This document shows, one piece after another, positions 8,841 to 17,527 of a DNA stretch of 35,481 bases; within the stretch, counting starts at the first letter, position 1, and each line of letters starts with the position of its first letter. This DNA comes from Alphaproteobacteria bacterium (GTDB taxonomy: Bacteria > Pseudomonadota > Alphaproteobacteria > Rhizobiales > Xanthobacteraceae): assembly GCA_009781045.1 (NCBI GenBank), contig WQYW01000039.1, positions 1 through 35,481 of the forward strand, written 5' to 3'. The notes under the pieces were generated by a model. The model did not search any database and had not been told where the DNA came from. It worked only from the letters and a program-made list of their open reading frames with translations. A program made the translations under genes and the position numbers.

Positions 8841-9637
8841 GAGGAGCCCCTTCTGCTATGAGCCTTAAGTCCGGCTCCCGACCGCAGGCTGTTGCATCGC
8901 CCGCTTTTTGAAAAATTCCACGTGCATCAATGCCGCCCTCAACATCGCGAGACCTGTCGTCGCTCAGCCGGTTCAACCCACATCTGCAGGTCTGGGCGCA
9001 GGTCGGTTCGACGGAACCGAAAACCCTGGCGAAGTGGCGCAAAACGAAGACACCAGGCTTTGCGGTTTCCGCCTGTCGCCGCACGCCCTGCCAGTCACCT
9101 CGATCGCAAGCTGAGGCGAAGCCGAGGCGCAGGCAGTGCAGGAAACCAGGAACGACGGAACAGGGAGGAAACAAAGGCGGCAAACGCTCAAGCGGAACAA
9201 CAATGACCGCGAAGCCGCTCTGACAGGTCAGTGACTGACGTTGATGAACTGACGTTGATGAACTGGAGTTGATGAACTGGAGTTGATGAACTGACTTATA
9301 TTGATGACAACACGATGGCGAAACGCCAAAAAAGCGGCCAGCCTTTACGCGCCACTCCGCTCTTACAAAATGCGACACCGGGAAGGCAAGGGGCTCTGCC
9401 TTACTGATGCAGCCCACTAAAACCTTTACCCGGCGTGCCGTCCTGGGTTTTGACCGCTCAATGACAACTCGAACGAAGAAGCCACTTCACCGCGGTTCTT
9501 GCTGTGGAGGTAGTGTCATTGAACCTCCTCTTGTTCGTGAGAACGGCTGTATTGTCTCTCAGTCGGCAGGGAAAGTCAAGCCAAAGATATTTTTCTGCAT
9601 CGTGTTGGGATCGACCGTTCCTGCTGCGGCGCTCCCG
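8841..9637. other. Intergenic region of 0.8 kb with a 14-bp tandem repeat
   Basis: No gene is supported. The open frames on both strands have no recognisable domain. The notable content is the 14-bp tandem repeat at 9241-9296. The 3' end of the DUF3551 gene lies at the right edge. Confidence 0.55.
9241..9296. repeat. 14-bp tandem repeat x4 (TTGATGAACTGRMG)
   Basis: Four adjacent units are seen: TTGATGAACTGACG, TTGATGAACTGGAG twice, and TTGATGAACTGACT, followed by a partial TTGATGACAA. The base composition is more AT-rich than the surroundings. No coding frame uses it convincingly. It could be a variable-number tandem repeat. Confidence 0.9.
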
Positions 9638-9970
9638 TCAGAAGCCGATCTCGCCAAAGGGAAACTCGTTGACACGAACATTGCGCTCGTCGTGATGGCG
9701 ATGATGGCGGGAATGCTGCCGCGCCGCACTGCCCCGCACCGGGCCGGAAAAATAGGGGTTTTCCAGACAGGTTGCGGAAAGACCCGCCGCAGTCGCCGTG
9801 CATTGTTCAAATGACGTGTACGTGCAATCAATCCGGTCACCAACCAGGCCGCCATAGATGTGGATACAGACCGGGTACCCCGGAGTATAGGTCTGTGCCT
9901 GCACGGGAGTGGACAGACCGACCCCGGCAGGCACGAGCAGCGAGAGAATTAAAAAAAGCCGTCTGGGCAC
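9638..9970 (-). CDS. DUF3551-type small secreted protein
   Basis: The product has 110 residues with a Sec signal peptide (about residues 1-25, ending PVQAQ). A short Cys-rich mature part follows: YPVCIHIYGG, DRIDCTYTSFEQC and ATCLENPYF. The spacing of Cys residues and the FEQC / NPYF motifs match the DUF3551 family, which is abundant in Bradyrhizobium and its relatives and has no known function. The GTG start at 9970 is favoured by a perfect AGGAGG five bases upstream. Family members usually stop soon after the NPY motif; this one runs about 36 residues further in a His/Arg-rich tail, which may reflect a lost stop codon. It is probably exported to the periplasm. Confidence 0.8.
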   Translation of the reverse strand: MPRRLFLILSLLVPAGVGLSTPVQAQTYTPGYPVCIHIYGGLVGDRIDCTYTSFEQCTATAAGLSATCLENPYFSGPVRGSAARQHSRHHRHHDERNVRVNEFPFGEIGF

Positions 9971-10028
9971 AAAAACCTCCTGTCACAAAACGTACCATGC
10001 TGCCACTCTAGAACAACCCCGGGACGGT

Positions 10029-10982
10029 TCAAGACTTCTTTGAACGCGCACGCCGGTTCTGCCTGGCACGCTTGCCGCCATCCTCGCCTTCCTGCTCCAG
10101 CGCCTTGCGCACATCCTCAAACTCCCGCCGCGCCCCCTTGTCAGCACGGGGGAAGCGCAGATCAAGCCGCTCCAGCGCGGTTACAATCGCCGAGCCGATC
10201 ACCACCCGGGCAAACCATTTGTGATCCGCGGGAACGACCATCCATGGCGCATGCGGTGTCGCGGTATCGCGCACAATATCCTGATAGACGGCCTGATAGC
10301 GCGGCCACAGCGCCCGCTCCCGGATGTCATCCATTGAGAACTTCCACTGTTTGGCGGGTTCGTCGAGGCGTTTCAGCAGGCGCTGACGCTGCTCCTCCCA
10401 GGACAGATTGAGAAAGAACTTCAGAATCACCGTACCGTTGCGCGCCAGGTAGCGCTCCATGGCAGAGATGTCCTCGAAGCGCTCGCGCCAGATATGCCTG
10501 CTCACAAGCGCGTGCGGCAGCCTCTGTCTGGCGAGAATCCCAGGATGCACCCGCGCGACCAGGCATTCCTCATAATAGGAACGGTTGAAGATGCCGATGC
10601 GGCCACGCTGCGGCAGCGCGATCATGCAACGCCAGAGAAAGTCATGATTGAGTTCAAGCGTGGAGGGCTGCTTGAACGCGGCGACCTCGCAGCCTTGCGG
10701 ATTGACCCCTTCGAAGATCGCCTTTATCGCGCCGTCCTTGCCGGAGGCGTCCATGCCCTGGAAAATCAGGAGCAGCGACCAGCGGTCCTGCGCATAAAGC
10801 TTCTCCTGGAAATCGGCCAGGCGCGTCCGGTTGGCCTGGATGATCGCACGCGCCGCTTCCTTGTCGAGCCCGCCTCTGGCGTCCGTCCGCTGATCGGCCA
10901 GACGGAACCGGGTGCTGCCGTCGAAGCAGAAGGGCGTGACAAAGCGGTCAAGTTCCCGGGCCAGTGTTCCAGGCGTGTTCAT
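10029..10982 (-). CDS. ppk2: Polyphosphate kinase 2 family (polyphosphate:nucleotide phosphotransferase)
   Basis: PPK2 enzymes transfer phosphate between polyphosphate and nucleoside di- or monophosphates, linking the polyphosphate store to the nucleotide pool. The 317-residue product has the Walker A motif GMDASGKDG at residues 76-84, the FKQPS motif soon after, and IFNRSYYEE (131-139). The basic WKFS and lid region (DIRERALWPRYQAVYQDI) and HAPWMVVPADHKWFAR follow. A single kinase domain points to the short, class I- or III-like enzymes; which nucleotide is used cannot be told by eye. The C-terminus is a Lys/Arg tail. The ATG at 10982 (MNTPGT) is preferred over an upstream GTG at 11018 because GGAGG precedes it. 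Confidence 0.93.
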   Translation of the reverse strand: MNTPGTLARELDRFVTPFCFDGSTRFRLADQRTDARGGLDKEAARAIIQANRTRLADFQEKLYAQDRWSLLLIFQGMDASGKDGAIKAIFEGVNPQGCEVAAFKQPSTLELNHDFLWRCMIALPQRGRIGIFNRSYYEECLVARVHPGILARQRLPHALVSRHIWRERFEDISAMERYLARNGTVILKFFLNLSWEEQRQRLLKRLDEPAKQWKFSMDDIRERALWPRYQAVYQDIVRDTATPHAPWMVVPADHKWFARVVIGSAIVTALERLDLRFPRADKGARREFEDVRKALEQEGEDGGKRARQNRRARSKKS

Positions 10983-11490
10983 CTCAGGGTGCCTCCGTTG
11001 GGGACCAGACCTCTGCACCAGAATGGATCAAGCCGCCTTCGTCCGCAACGCATAAAGGGGAACCGGGGAGCTGCGAAAACCCGCGGACGGCGGGCCGAAA
11101 ACCCCGGCCGAAGGCTTTTCCGGCAATCACAGTCTGGTGAAGTCTCCCCCCTGGCGCGCCTCGCGAAAACCGCCCTCCGACTGGCGTTTTCCCTTTTTCT
11201 GGCAGGCCCGACCCTTGGCCGAAGGGCAGAAATATCCATCCAGGCGCACATGGTCTTAATCGCATGGGCTCCAGGGAAAACTTGCAATGCCCCCCGGAGA
11301 CAGGCCATAGTGAACCCAAGATTCTGTGGCCTCTGCGGCCATAGGGCATATTCGTTGTGCAGAACGCCCGTTTTTGAATCATTTCTGCTCGATTTCTGGC
11401 CAGTTGCGTGGTTTTTTGTCGACTTGTAGTACCTCAATTCGAGGTTTACAGCAGTCGGCGGCACGACATGGGAAATTTGGGATGGGCGGG
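10983..11490. other. Divergent intergenic region between ppk2 and the PEGA-like lipoprotein
   Basis: This region lies between divergent genes and presumably holds both promoters. I see no additional gene. No operator, riboswitch or clear promoter could be placed with confidence. Confidence 0.5.
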
Positions 11491-11913
11491 ATGTATCGTC
11501 TCTTTATGATTGTCTTGGCAGCAGCAGGCTTGGCTGGCTGTTCGTCGCTCGATTTTTTCAAGTCGTCGCCGCCCAATATCCAGCTTCAGCTTGATTCCAA
11601 CCCGCCCGGCGCGGATGCGCGGACCTCGCTTGGCCCAAGCTGCAAGACCCCCTGTTCGGTGACTGTCGCCACCGGCGAGCCTTTCTCCGTCAGCTACACC
11701 ATGGATAAATATCAGCCTGCCACCGTGCAGGTGAACGTGACCAAGAACGGCGGCGACCTGTTCACCTCGGCAACCGCAATCGCCGACCCGAACCCCGTCC
11801 GCGCCGACCTCCAGCCCATGACCCCGCCCAAGCCGGCCCGGCGGCCTCACGCCCGAGCCAAGGGCCCCAAAGCCGCCTCCGCGTTCCCCGATTCGGGGGC
11901 ACCGAACGACTAG
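11491..11913 (+). CDS. PEGA-domain-like lipoprotein, uncharacterised
   Basis: The 140-residue product begins with a lipoprotein signal (MYRLFMIVLAAAGLAGC; lipobox LAGC at residues 14-17). It continues with a small beta domain: IQLQLDSNPPGADARTSLG, CKTPCSVTV and FSVSYTMDKYQP. The SNPPGA(D)-(S/T)-G-CKTPC pattern is characteristic of PEGA-type domains that sit at the cell surface. The C-terminus is Pro/Lys/Arg-rich. I chose the start that opens directly on the signal peptide; an ATG three codons upstream (11482) and a much longer open frame also exist. A ribosome site is not obvious. Small lipoproteins of this form are common in Bradyrhizobium-like genomes. Function is unknown; a peptidoglycan- or protein-anchoring role is only a guess. 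Confidence 0.78.
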   Translation: MYRLFMIVLAAAGLAGCSSLDFFKSSPPNIQLQLDSNPPGADARTSLGPSCKTPCSVTVATGEPFSVSYTMDKYQPATVQVNVTKNGGDLFTSATAIADPNPVRADLQPMTPPKPARRPHARAKGPKAASAFPDSGAPND

Positions 11914-12713
11914 CCAGTGCTCCCCGGGCCCTGAACACGACAGACCGGCCATCCCGCTGTCCCCTGTCAAGGGAACCCGAATCCTGAAAAAAGTCCGGTG
12001 GCAGTAGAATGATGCGCTGCGGCCGGGCGATGTCGGTTCTCTGCAGGGACGGGAACGGTATTGGAGGGTGATTCGGGAGGCTTGATGCCCTCCCCGGCAT
12101 ACCTCACAAGTCCAGAGCCCGCTGTGAGTTGCGCCAGATCCGAAGCTGGAGCTTGCGTGTGTTCAGCGGCCCGGATCCTGACCAAAATCTCCAGAGGTTG
12201 TGCCGCGACCAGGCGTTCCGCTTGCCAGCCACCCTGTCCATGAACCCTGAACCGGGTTTCTGTGCCTTCGCTCTTTTCGCCGGACGGCACGCTCTTGCGC
12301 AGATTCAAAGGATTCAGCTTCCCGGTGGCCACCTGACCGGTGCATTGCAGATGTCAGATGGACGGCAGCGGAAAAAGGCCTGGCCTCTCAACCTCTCAAC
12401 CATCCCCGCAGACAATGCCGCTGGCCCGCTGCCACAGGTCCGATTGCCGCCCCCGGTGAAGGGAGTTCCTGGCTCTTTTCGTCTGCTGTCTCGATTTCCC
12501 ACATGGCTGCGCTGCCATCCGGTCGTCACTTTCGCGCGCCACCCGGATGTGGCAGAAGCCTTACGAGCCGGATCGCATCCGGCGCAAAACGCCGAATCGA
12601 ACAGCTCTCGTGCACACACGACACCCGGGCGACCAATCCCTCCGCACACTCAAATCCGTTCGATGGCACGGCGGCATGCCACGCCGGACGGCACCTCACC
12701 GCCAGTTCCAGCC
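11914..12713. other. Intergenic region of 0.8 kb, nothing recognised
   Basis: The region lies between the PEGA-like lipoprotein and the GNAT gene, which converge. Open frames on both strands have low-complexity Arg/Pro/Ser composition and match no family I recognise. No repeat or terminator stands out. Confidence 0.5.
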
Positions 12714-13343
12714 TCACCTTCTGCTTTCCCCGGGCGCTTCCCGGCCGCCCGGGCAGAGCGCGCTGATTCGCGCATCAAGGTGAGTCTTCACCGCCGGCCA
12801 CTCCTGCGCGACGATGCTGAAGACCACGGTGTCGCGCAGCGCTCCGTTGGCCCCGATCTGATGGCTGCGCAGGATGCCGTCCTGTTTTGCGCCAAGACGT
12901 TCGATGGCACGGCGACTGTCATGATTGAAAAAATGGGTACGGAACTCAACCGCAATACAATCAAGCACCTCGAATGCATGACCCAGCAGCAGCCGCTTGC
13001 AGGCGCTGTTGAGGACGCTGCGCTGCGCACTCCGCGCCAGCCATGTCGATCCGATTTCCACCCGCCGGTTGACCTCGTCGATATTCATATAGCTGGTCAT
13101 GCCGCGGATCCGCCCTTCGCCGTCCACCACCGTGAACGGCAGCATCATGCCCCGCTCCCGCAGACCGAGACGACGGGCTATTTCCTGCCCCATGGCACCC
13201 GGTTCCGGCACCGCGGTATACCAGAGCTGCCACAGCTCCCCATCCTTCACCGCCTCCACCAGATCATCGTGATGCCCCGGGCATAACGGCACCAGTTCGG
13301 CATGTGCTCCGCGCAGCGTCACGGTCTCAGGCCACAGATTCAC
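12714..13343 (-). CDS. GNAT-family N-acetyltransferase (RimJ/RimL-like)
   Basis: The product is a 209-residue acetyltransferase using acetyl-CoA. Recognisable features are an N-terminal VTLRGAHAELVPL strand, LPFTVVDGEGRIRGMTSYMNID in the core, and VEIGSTWLARSAQRS, which corresponds to the region before the acetyl-CoA loop. NHDSRRAIERLGAKQDGILR is the classic RimJ/RimL end, followed by DTVVFSIVAQEWPAV. This subfamily acetylates protein N-termini or small molecules; the substrate cannot be told. The GTG at 13343 is chosen because GGAGG lies seven bases upstream and the conserved part starts immediately; the open frame continues further upstream without domain character. The long open frame on the opposite strand is a shadow. 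Confidence 0.88.
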   Translation of the reverse strand: MNLWPETVTLRGAHAELVPLCPGHHDDLVEAVKDGELWQLWYTAVPEPGAMGQEIARRLGLRERGMMLPFTVVDGEGRIRGMTSYMNIDEVNRRVEIGSTWLARSAQRSVLNSACKRLLLGHAFEVLDCIAVEFRTHFFNHDSRRAIERLGAKQDGILRSHQIGANGALRDTVVFSIVAQEWPAVKTHLDARISALCPGGREAPGESRR

Positions 13344-13520
13344 GCCAACACCTCCGCACCGCAGCCGTCCATCTGAAGTCTCCTCCACCACAGTCCACAG
13401 TCTTCCAGCGAAACAGGACCGCCCGCCTGCGCGCGGCACCCCCGCATCGACCTTGCCCTTGCCTGAAGCTTTTCTCCGGCCGTCCCCCCTTCCCTCTCCG
13501 CGCCTCCCTTATCCCTCCCG

Positions 13521-13883
13521 CTACTTTTTGTCCTTCTCCGCCTTCTCGTCAGCCTTGTGCCCGGGATCTGCCGCTGCCTGCGCTTTTGCGGCCTGAAGTT
13601 CGGCGACGGTTTTCTGCAAGGCGATCACAGCCGCCTTCAGGCCCTCGATCTGGCGATTGGCGGCATCCTGCTTCTGCTGCTGGCTGGTTGTGAGTTTGGC
13701 AATCACGTTGTGAAGGAATTCAACGTTACTCTGCAGGCAACTGGTGCGCCGCTCCATGGTTTTCTCGACCGTGCAGATCTCGATTCCGGGAACATCCTGC
13801 GCAAAAGCCGGACCGGAGAGATTTTTCACCGGAATAATCGCAAGAAAAACTGCAATACCAACACTCCCGACACAACCACGCAT
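13521..13883 (-). CDS. Small exported coiled-coil protein, hypothetical
   Basis: The 120-residue product has a Sec-type signal (about residues 1-29, hydrophobic GIAVFLAIIPV, cleavage after FAQ). A short Cys-containing segment follows (IEICTVEKTMERRTSCLQSN). A Gln/Ala/Lys-rich amphipathic helix (about residues 60-105) is likely a coiled coil, and the tail is highly charged. I do not recognise a named family. The two Cys could form a disulfide in the periplasm. The ATG at 13883 has GGGAGAGG five bases upstream, better than an upstream in-frame ATG at 13934. The gene stands alone, 177 bases downstream of the GNAT start on the same strand. Confidence 0.72.
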   Translation of the reverse strand: MRGCVGSVGIAVFLAIIPVKNLSGPAFAQDVPGIEICTVEKTMERRTSCLQSNVEFLHNVIAKLTTSQQQKQDAANRQIEGLKAAVIALQKTVAELQAAKAQAAADPGHKADEKAEKDKK

Positions 13884-14591
13884 GAAAACCTCTCCCTCAT
13901 CGCTCCGGCCGATGCGGCACAAAGAGCGCAACACGATCTCAAGCGAACACCGATCCGAACCCTTCTCGTGTCAAAATGCGACATCTGTCGCGTCACATCT
14001 TAACTTCTGGAACGCGCCCCGAACGAATCATGCCCGAATCACTGATCCCGCCATGTCCACATCTGTTCACGACCAGATTTCGTTGACCGAAATCCCGGCC
14101 CTACCATATTGGCACCGGGCGCCAGCGAGCTGTCCTCGAAATCCACCCCGCCAGGTTAATTTTCCTCCACATCTTTCAGGGCCGCGCAGGCCCTGATCCC
14201 TGGGCCTCCCTGGGCCGCGCCCTCCCGGAGAGAACCCGACCTGGCGTGGTACGGATTCTTTTGTTTCCTTTCGCAGGAAGTATTGAATCGAAAATTTCGA
14301 AGACCGGGGCATCCTGTTCCATTTCTTTCAGGGAGGGTACTGGAACCGATCCGCAACGGTGGTTCATCTTTGCCCAGGACGCCGTCGGACCACACCAAAT
14401 CAAGCTTATCTTTAAGAGTTCCGCTTTACCTGCGATCCTCGCAGGACGGCGGAACCGCCCGAAATGATCGTTGGCACATTCGCATCGGCAACGCTATTCT
14501 GCATCTTCCATCGCCACTGGGAACCTGACTGCGTGCAACGCAGCAAGTAGCCCGGGCATCCCATCTGCGCCAGCTATTTGCAGGAAATTCC
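13884..14591. other. 0.7-kb region upstream of the 2-oxoacid oxidoreductase operon
   Basis: The region is divergent and should carry the operon promoter. No gene is supported. One 7-bp hairpin (CAGGGCC 14177-14183 with GGCCCTG 14189-14195) is visible. No promoter hexamers could be placed reliably. Confidence 0.5.
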
Positions 14592-15164
14592 ATGTTCGAG
14601 GTCAGAATCCACGGGCGCGGCGGTCAAGGAGTGGTCACAGGTGCCGAGATGCTCTCTGTGGCAGCCTTCTTCGAAGGCCATCACGCCCAGGCCTTCCCCA
14701 GTTTCGGATCCGAGCGCACCGGCGCTCCCGTCATCGCCTTCTGCCGCATTGCCGACCACGAGATCCGCCTGCGCGAGCCGGTCCTCAACCCCAACTGCCT
14801 GATCGTGCAGGACCCGACCCTGTTCCGGGTGGTCGATGTGTTTGCCGGTCTCCAGCCTGACGGTTATCTGCTCATCAACAGCAACAAACGTCTGGCCGAT
14901 CTTAACATCAGCGAGGGGGTCAACCGTCTGCCGCCGGGCCACACCGTGATCGTACCCGCGACCGAATTCGCCATGAAACATGTCGGTCGTCCGGTGCCCA
15001 ACGCCGGGCTGCTGGGAGCCTTTGCCGCGCTGACCCGGTTCGTACAGTTCGACAGTGTGCAGCGCGCCATCGAGGAGGCGTTCCCGGGAAAGATCGGCGC
15101 AGCCAACATTGCGGCAGCGATGGAAGCCAACGCCTTCGTCCTGTCCCAACCCGCTGCAAGCTAA
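14592..15164 (+). CDS. 2-oxoacid:acceptor oxidoreductase, gamma subunit
   Basis: First gene of a four-gene operon for a CoA-dependent 2-oxoacid (pyruvate-type) ferredoxin oxidoreductase. The 190-residue product shows the gamma-domain signature HGRGGQGVVTGAEML near residues 7-21, SFGSERTGAPV (about 38-48) and a VQDPTLF strand. This subunit contributes to CoA binding and packing of the catalytic core in pyruvate and 2-ketoisovalerate oxidoreductases. Length is typical for separate PorC/PorG subunits. The ATG at 14592 follows an AGGAAA ribosome site. The alpha gene starts 20 bases downstream. Substrate (pyruvate, 2-oxoglutarate, branched-chain oxoacid, indolepyruvate or oxalate) cannot be decided from this subunit. 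Confidence 0.9.
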   Translation: MFEVRIHGRGGQGVVTGAEMLSVAAFFEGHHAQAFPSFGSERTGAPVIAFCRIADHEIRLREPVLNPNCLIVQDPTLFRVVDVFAGLQPDGYLLINSNKRLADLNISEGVNRLPPGHTVIVPATEFAMKHVGRPVPNAGLLGAFAALTRFVQFDSVQRAIEEAFPGKIGAANIAAAMEANAFVLSQPAAS

Positions 15165-15184
15165 GTACCAGGAGAAAACCTGCC

Positions 15185-16450
15185 ATGCTCAAGCAAATCG
15201 AGGGGTCACGGGCGATGGCCGAAGCGATCGCGCTGTGCCGCCCCGAAGTGATCTGCGCCTACCCGATCACGCCGCAGACCCATATCGTCGAAGGGCTCGG
15301 AGAACTGGTGAAACAGGGCTCGCTGGTCGACTGCGAATATATCAATGTCGAAAGCGAATTCGCCGCCCTTTCGGTCGCCATCGGTGCCTCCGCCGCCGGT
15401 GCCCGGGCCTATACCGCCACCGCCAGCCAGGGTCTGCTGTTCATGACCGAGGCGGTCTATAACGCCTCCGGCCTCGGCCTGCCGATTGTGATGACGCTGG
15501 GCAACCGTGCCATCGGCGCTCCCATCAACATCTGGAACGACCATTCCGACGCCATGTCGGTGCGCGATTCCGGCTGGTTGCAGCTCTTCGCCGAGACCAA
15601 CCAGGAAGCTGTCGATCTCCACATCCAGGCCTTCAAGATCGCCGAGGAACTGTCGATGCCGGTCATGGTCTGCGTCGACGGATTCATCCTCACCCACGCC
15701 ATGGAGCGCATCGACATCCCCGACCAGCAGACCGTCGACGCCTATCTGCCGCCCTATGACCCGGTCCAGGTGCTCGATCCCGCAGCACCGATGTCGATCG
15801 GCGCCATGGTTGGCCCCGACGCCTTCACCGAAGTGCGCTTCCTCGCCCATTACAAGCAGACCCAGGCGCTGCGCCTGCTGCCGGAATTCGCGCGGGAATT
15901 CGCCCGCCGCTTCGGCCGCGAGTCGGGGAACCTGCTGCGCAGCTACCGCACCGAGGACGCCGAACTGGTGGTGGTGGCGATGGGCTCGATCTGCGGCACC
16001 ATCAAGGACACCATCGACGAGATGCGTGCCGACGGCATCCGCATCGGTCTCGTCACCCTCGTGTCCTTCCGTCCCTTCCCGGTCGCCGCGCTTCAGAACG
16101 CACTGGCCGGCGCCACCGACATCGTGGTGGTCGAGAAGAGCATTGCGGTGGGCATGGGCGGCCAGCTCGCCGACAATGTCGGTGCCGCCCTGCGCAACCT
16201 GCCCCGGGCACCCCGACTGCACTCTGCGGTGGCGGGCCTCGGCGGCCGGCCGGTGACCCGAGAATCCCTGCACCGCCTGTTCCGCCAGGCCACGGTCCAG
16301 CCCTGGGAAGGAACCCATTTTCTCGACCTCAACGAACGCGTGGTCGGTCGCGAGATCCATCGCAAGGGCAAGAAGCGCCGTTCCGGCCCGACCGCCGAAA
16401 ACATCCTCCGTCAACTCGCCCTTGCGTCGGGTCTTCCCGCCGCCGAGTAG
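15185..16450 (+). CDS. porA: 2-oxoacid:acceptor oxidoreductase, alpha subunit
   Basis: The 421-residue catalytic subunit carries the pyrimidine-side TPP domain and the transketolase C-terminal-like domain. YPITPQTHIVE near residues 25-35 is the hallmark of PorA-type subunits and includes the substrate-contacting Thr. VESEFAALSVAIGASAAGAR supplies the conserved Glu that activates TPP, followed by TATASQGLLFMTE. The second domain includes VVVAMGSICGTIKDTIDEM and VVEKSIAVGMGGQL. Length and order match PorA of archaeal and bacterial four-subunit pyruvate:ferredoxin oxidoreductases. The ATG at 15185 has AGGAG upstream. The beta gene starts 27 bases after the stop. The por symbol reflects similarity only; the substrate is not proven. 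Confidence 0.92.
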   Translation: MLKQIEGSRAMAEAIALCRPEVICAYPITPQTHIVEGLGELVKQGSLVDCEYINVESEFAALSVAIGASAAGARAYTATASQGLLFMTEAVYNASGLGLPIVMTLGNRAIGAPINIWNDHSDAMSVRDSGWLQLFAETNQEAVDLHIQAFKIAEELSMPVMVCVDGFILTHAMERIDIPDQQTVDAYLPPYDPVQVLDPAAPMSIGAMVGPDAFTEVRFLAHYKQTQALRLLPEFAREFARRFGRESGNLLRSYRTEDAELVVVAMGSICGTIKDTIDEMRADGIRIGLVTLVSFRPFPVAALQNALAGATDIVVVEKSIAVGMGGQLADNVGAALRNLPRAPRLHSAVAGLGGRPVTRESLHRLFRQATVQPWEGTHFLDLNERVVGREIHRKGKKRRSGPTAENILRQLALASGLPAAE

Positions 16451-16477
16451 GATTTTTTCCGCAAGGAGCCCATTTTC

Positions 16478-17515
16478 ATGACCGACGCGACATCCCCTGT
16501 GCCCGCCGACGAAGCGGTGCAGAAACTGAGATACTACCAGAAGGGTACCTTCACCGTGGGCAACCGCCTGGTGACCGAGGCGGAACGAGCGGTGCAGGCA
16601 TCCACCGAGCGTTCCAATGCCCTGACCTGCGGCCACCGCGCCTGCCAGGGCTGCGGCGAGGCGCTGGGAGCCCGTTACGCGGTCGATGCCGCGATGCGGG
16701 CCACCAACAACAACCTGATCGCGGTCAACGCCACGGGCTGTCTTGAAGTCTTCACCACACCCTATCCCGAGACCTCCTGGCAGTTGCCCTGGCTGCATTC
16801 CCTGTTCGGCAATGCCGCCGCAGCCGCCACCGGAGTCGCTGCGGCGATGCGGGTCAAGAAGCGCAAAGAGGTGCGGGTGCTGGCCCAGGGCGGCGACGGC
16901 GGCACCACCGACATCGGCTTTCAGTGCCTGTCCGGCATGTTCGAACGCAACGATGACGTGCTCTATATCTGCTACGACAACGAAGGCTATATGAACACCG
17001 GCGTCCAGCGCTCCTCGGCAACTCCGCCGGCGGCGCGCACCGCAACCACCCCGGCGCTCGGCCCGGAGCCCGGCAATGTCTTCGGCACCGGCAAATGGCT
17101 GCCGCGAATCGCGGTGGCCCACAATATTCCCTATGTCGCCACCGCAACGGTCGCCGACCTTCACGACCTCGAGCACAAGGTGACCCGGGCGATGGCGCTG
17201 CACGGCGCGCGCTATATCCAGATCAACGTGCCCTGCCCGCTGGGCTGGGGCGCGCCCTCGCGCGACACCATCCGGCTGGCCCGGCTCGCCGTGGAAAGCG
17301 GCCTCTATCCGATCTTTGAAGCCGAGCATGGCCGCGTCACCACGGTCCGCAAAATCCGCAAGGCGGTTCCGGTGATCGACTATCTCAAGCCGCAGCGCCG
17401 CTTCGCCCATCTGTTCCGGGATGGCCATGAGGACGCCCGGGTGGCGCAGCTGCAGGCCATCTGCGACGCCAACATCGCCGAATACGGCCTCATCGACACC
17501 AGTGAGGATGCCTGA
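16478..17515 (+). CDS. porB: 2-oxoacid:acceptor oxidoreductase, beta subunit (TPP and [4Fe-4S])
   Basis: The 345-residue subunit binds the TPP diphosphate and the proximal iron-sulfur cluster. ACQGCG (Cys56 and Cys59) and Cys88 in NATGCLEV give three expected cluster ligands; the fourth is probably the Cys in NVPCPLGWG. The TPP/Mg motif is GDGGTTDIG (139-147) with DNEGYMNTGVQRS downstream. HSLFGNAAAAATGV is typical of PorB. The N-terminal 45 residues are longer than in archaeal PorB. It has a good ribosome site (AAGGAG) and lies 12 bases before the flavoprotein gene, so all four products should be made together. Confidence 0.92.
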   Translation: MTDATSPVPADEAVQKLRYYQKGTFTVGNRLVTEAERAVQASTERSNALTCGHRACQGCGEALGARYAVDAAMRATNNNLIAVNATGCLEVFTTPYPETSWQLPWLHSLFGNAAAAATGVAAAMRVKKRKEVRVLAQGGDGGTTDIGFQCLSGMFERNDDVLYICYDNEGYMNTGVQRSSATPPAARTATTPALGPEPGNVFGTGKWLPRIAVAHNIPYVATATVADLHDLEHKVTRAMALHGARYIQINVPCPLGWGAPSRDTIRLARLAVESGLYPIFEAEHGRVTTVRKIRKAVPVIDYLKPQRRFAHLFRDGHEDARVAQLQAICDANIAEYGLIDTSEDA

Positions 17516-17527
17516 GAGGACACGGTC

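Noticed and set aside
8788..9417. 209-codon minus-strand open frame upstream of rlpA
   Set aside because: It runs through the 14-bp tandem repeat and has no family features.
12129..13286. 385-codon plus-strand open frame over the GNAT gene and upstream gap
   Set aside because: It covers the GNAT gene in antisense and has low-complexity composition; the GNAT reading is supported by motifs and a ribosome site.
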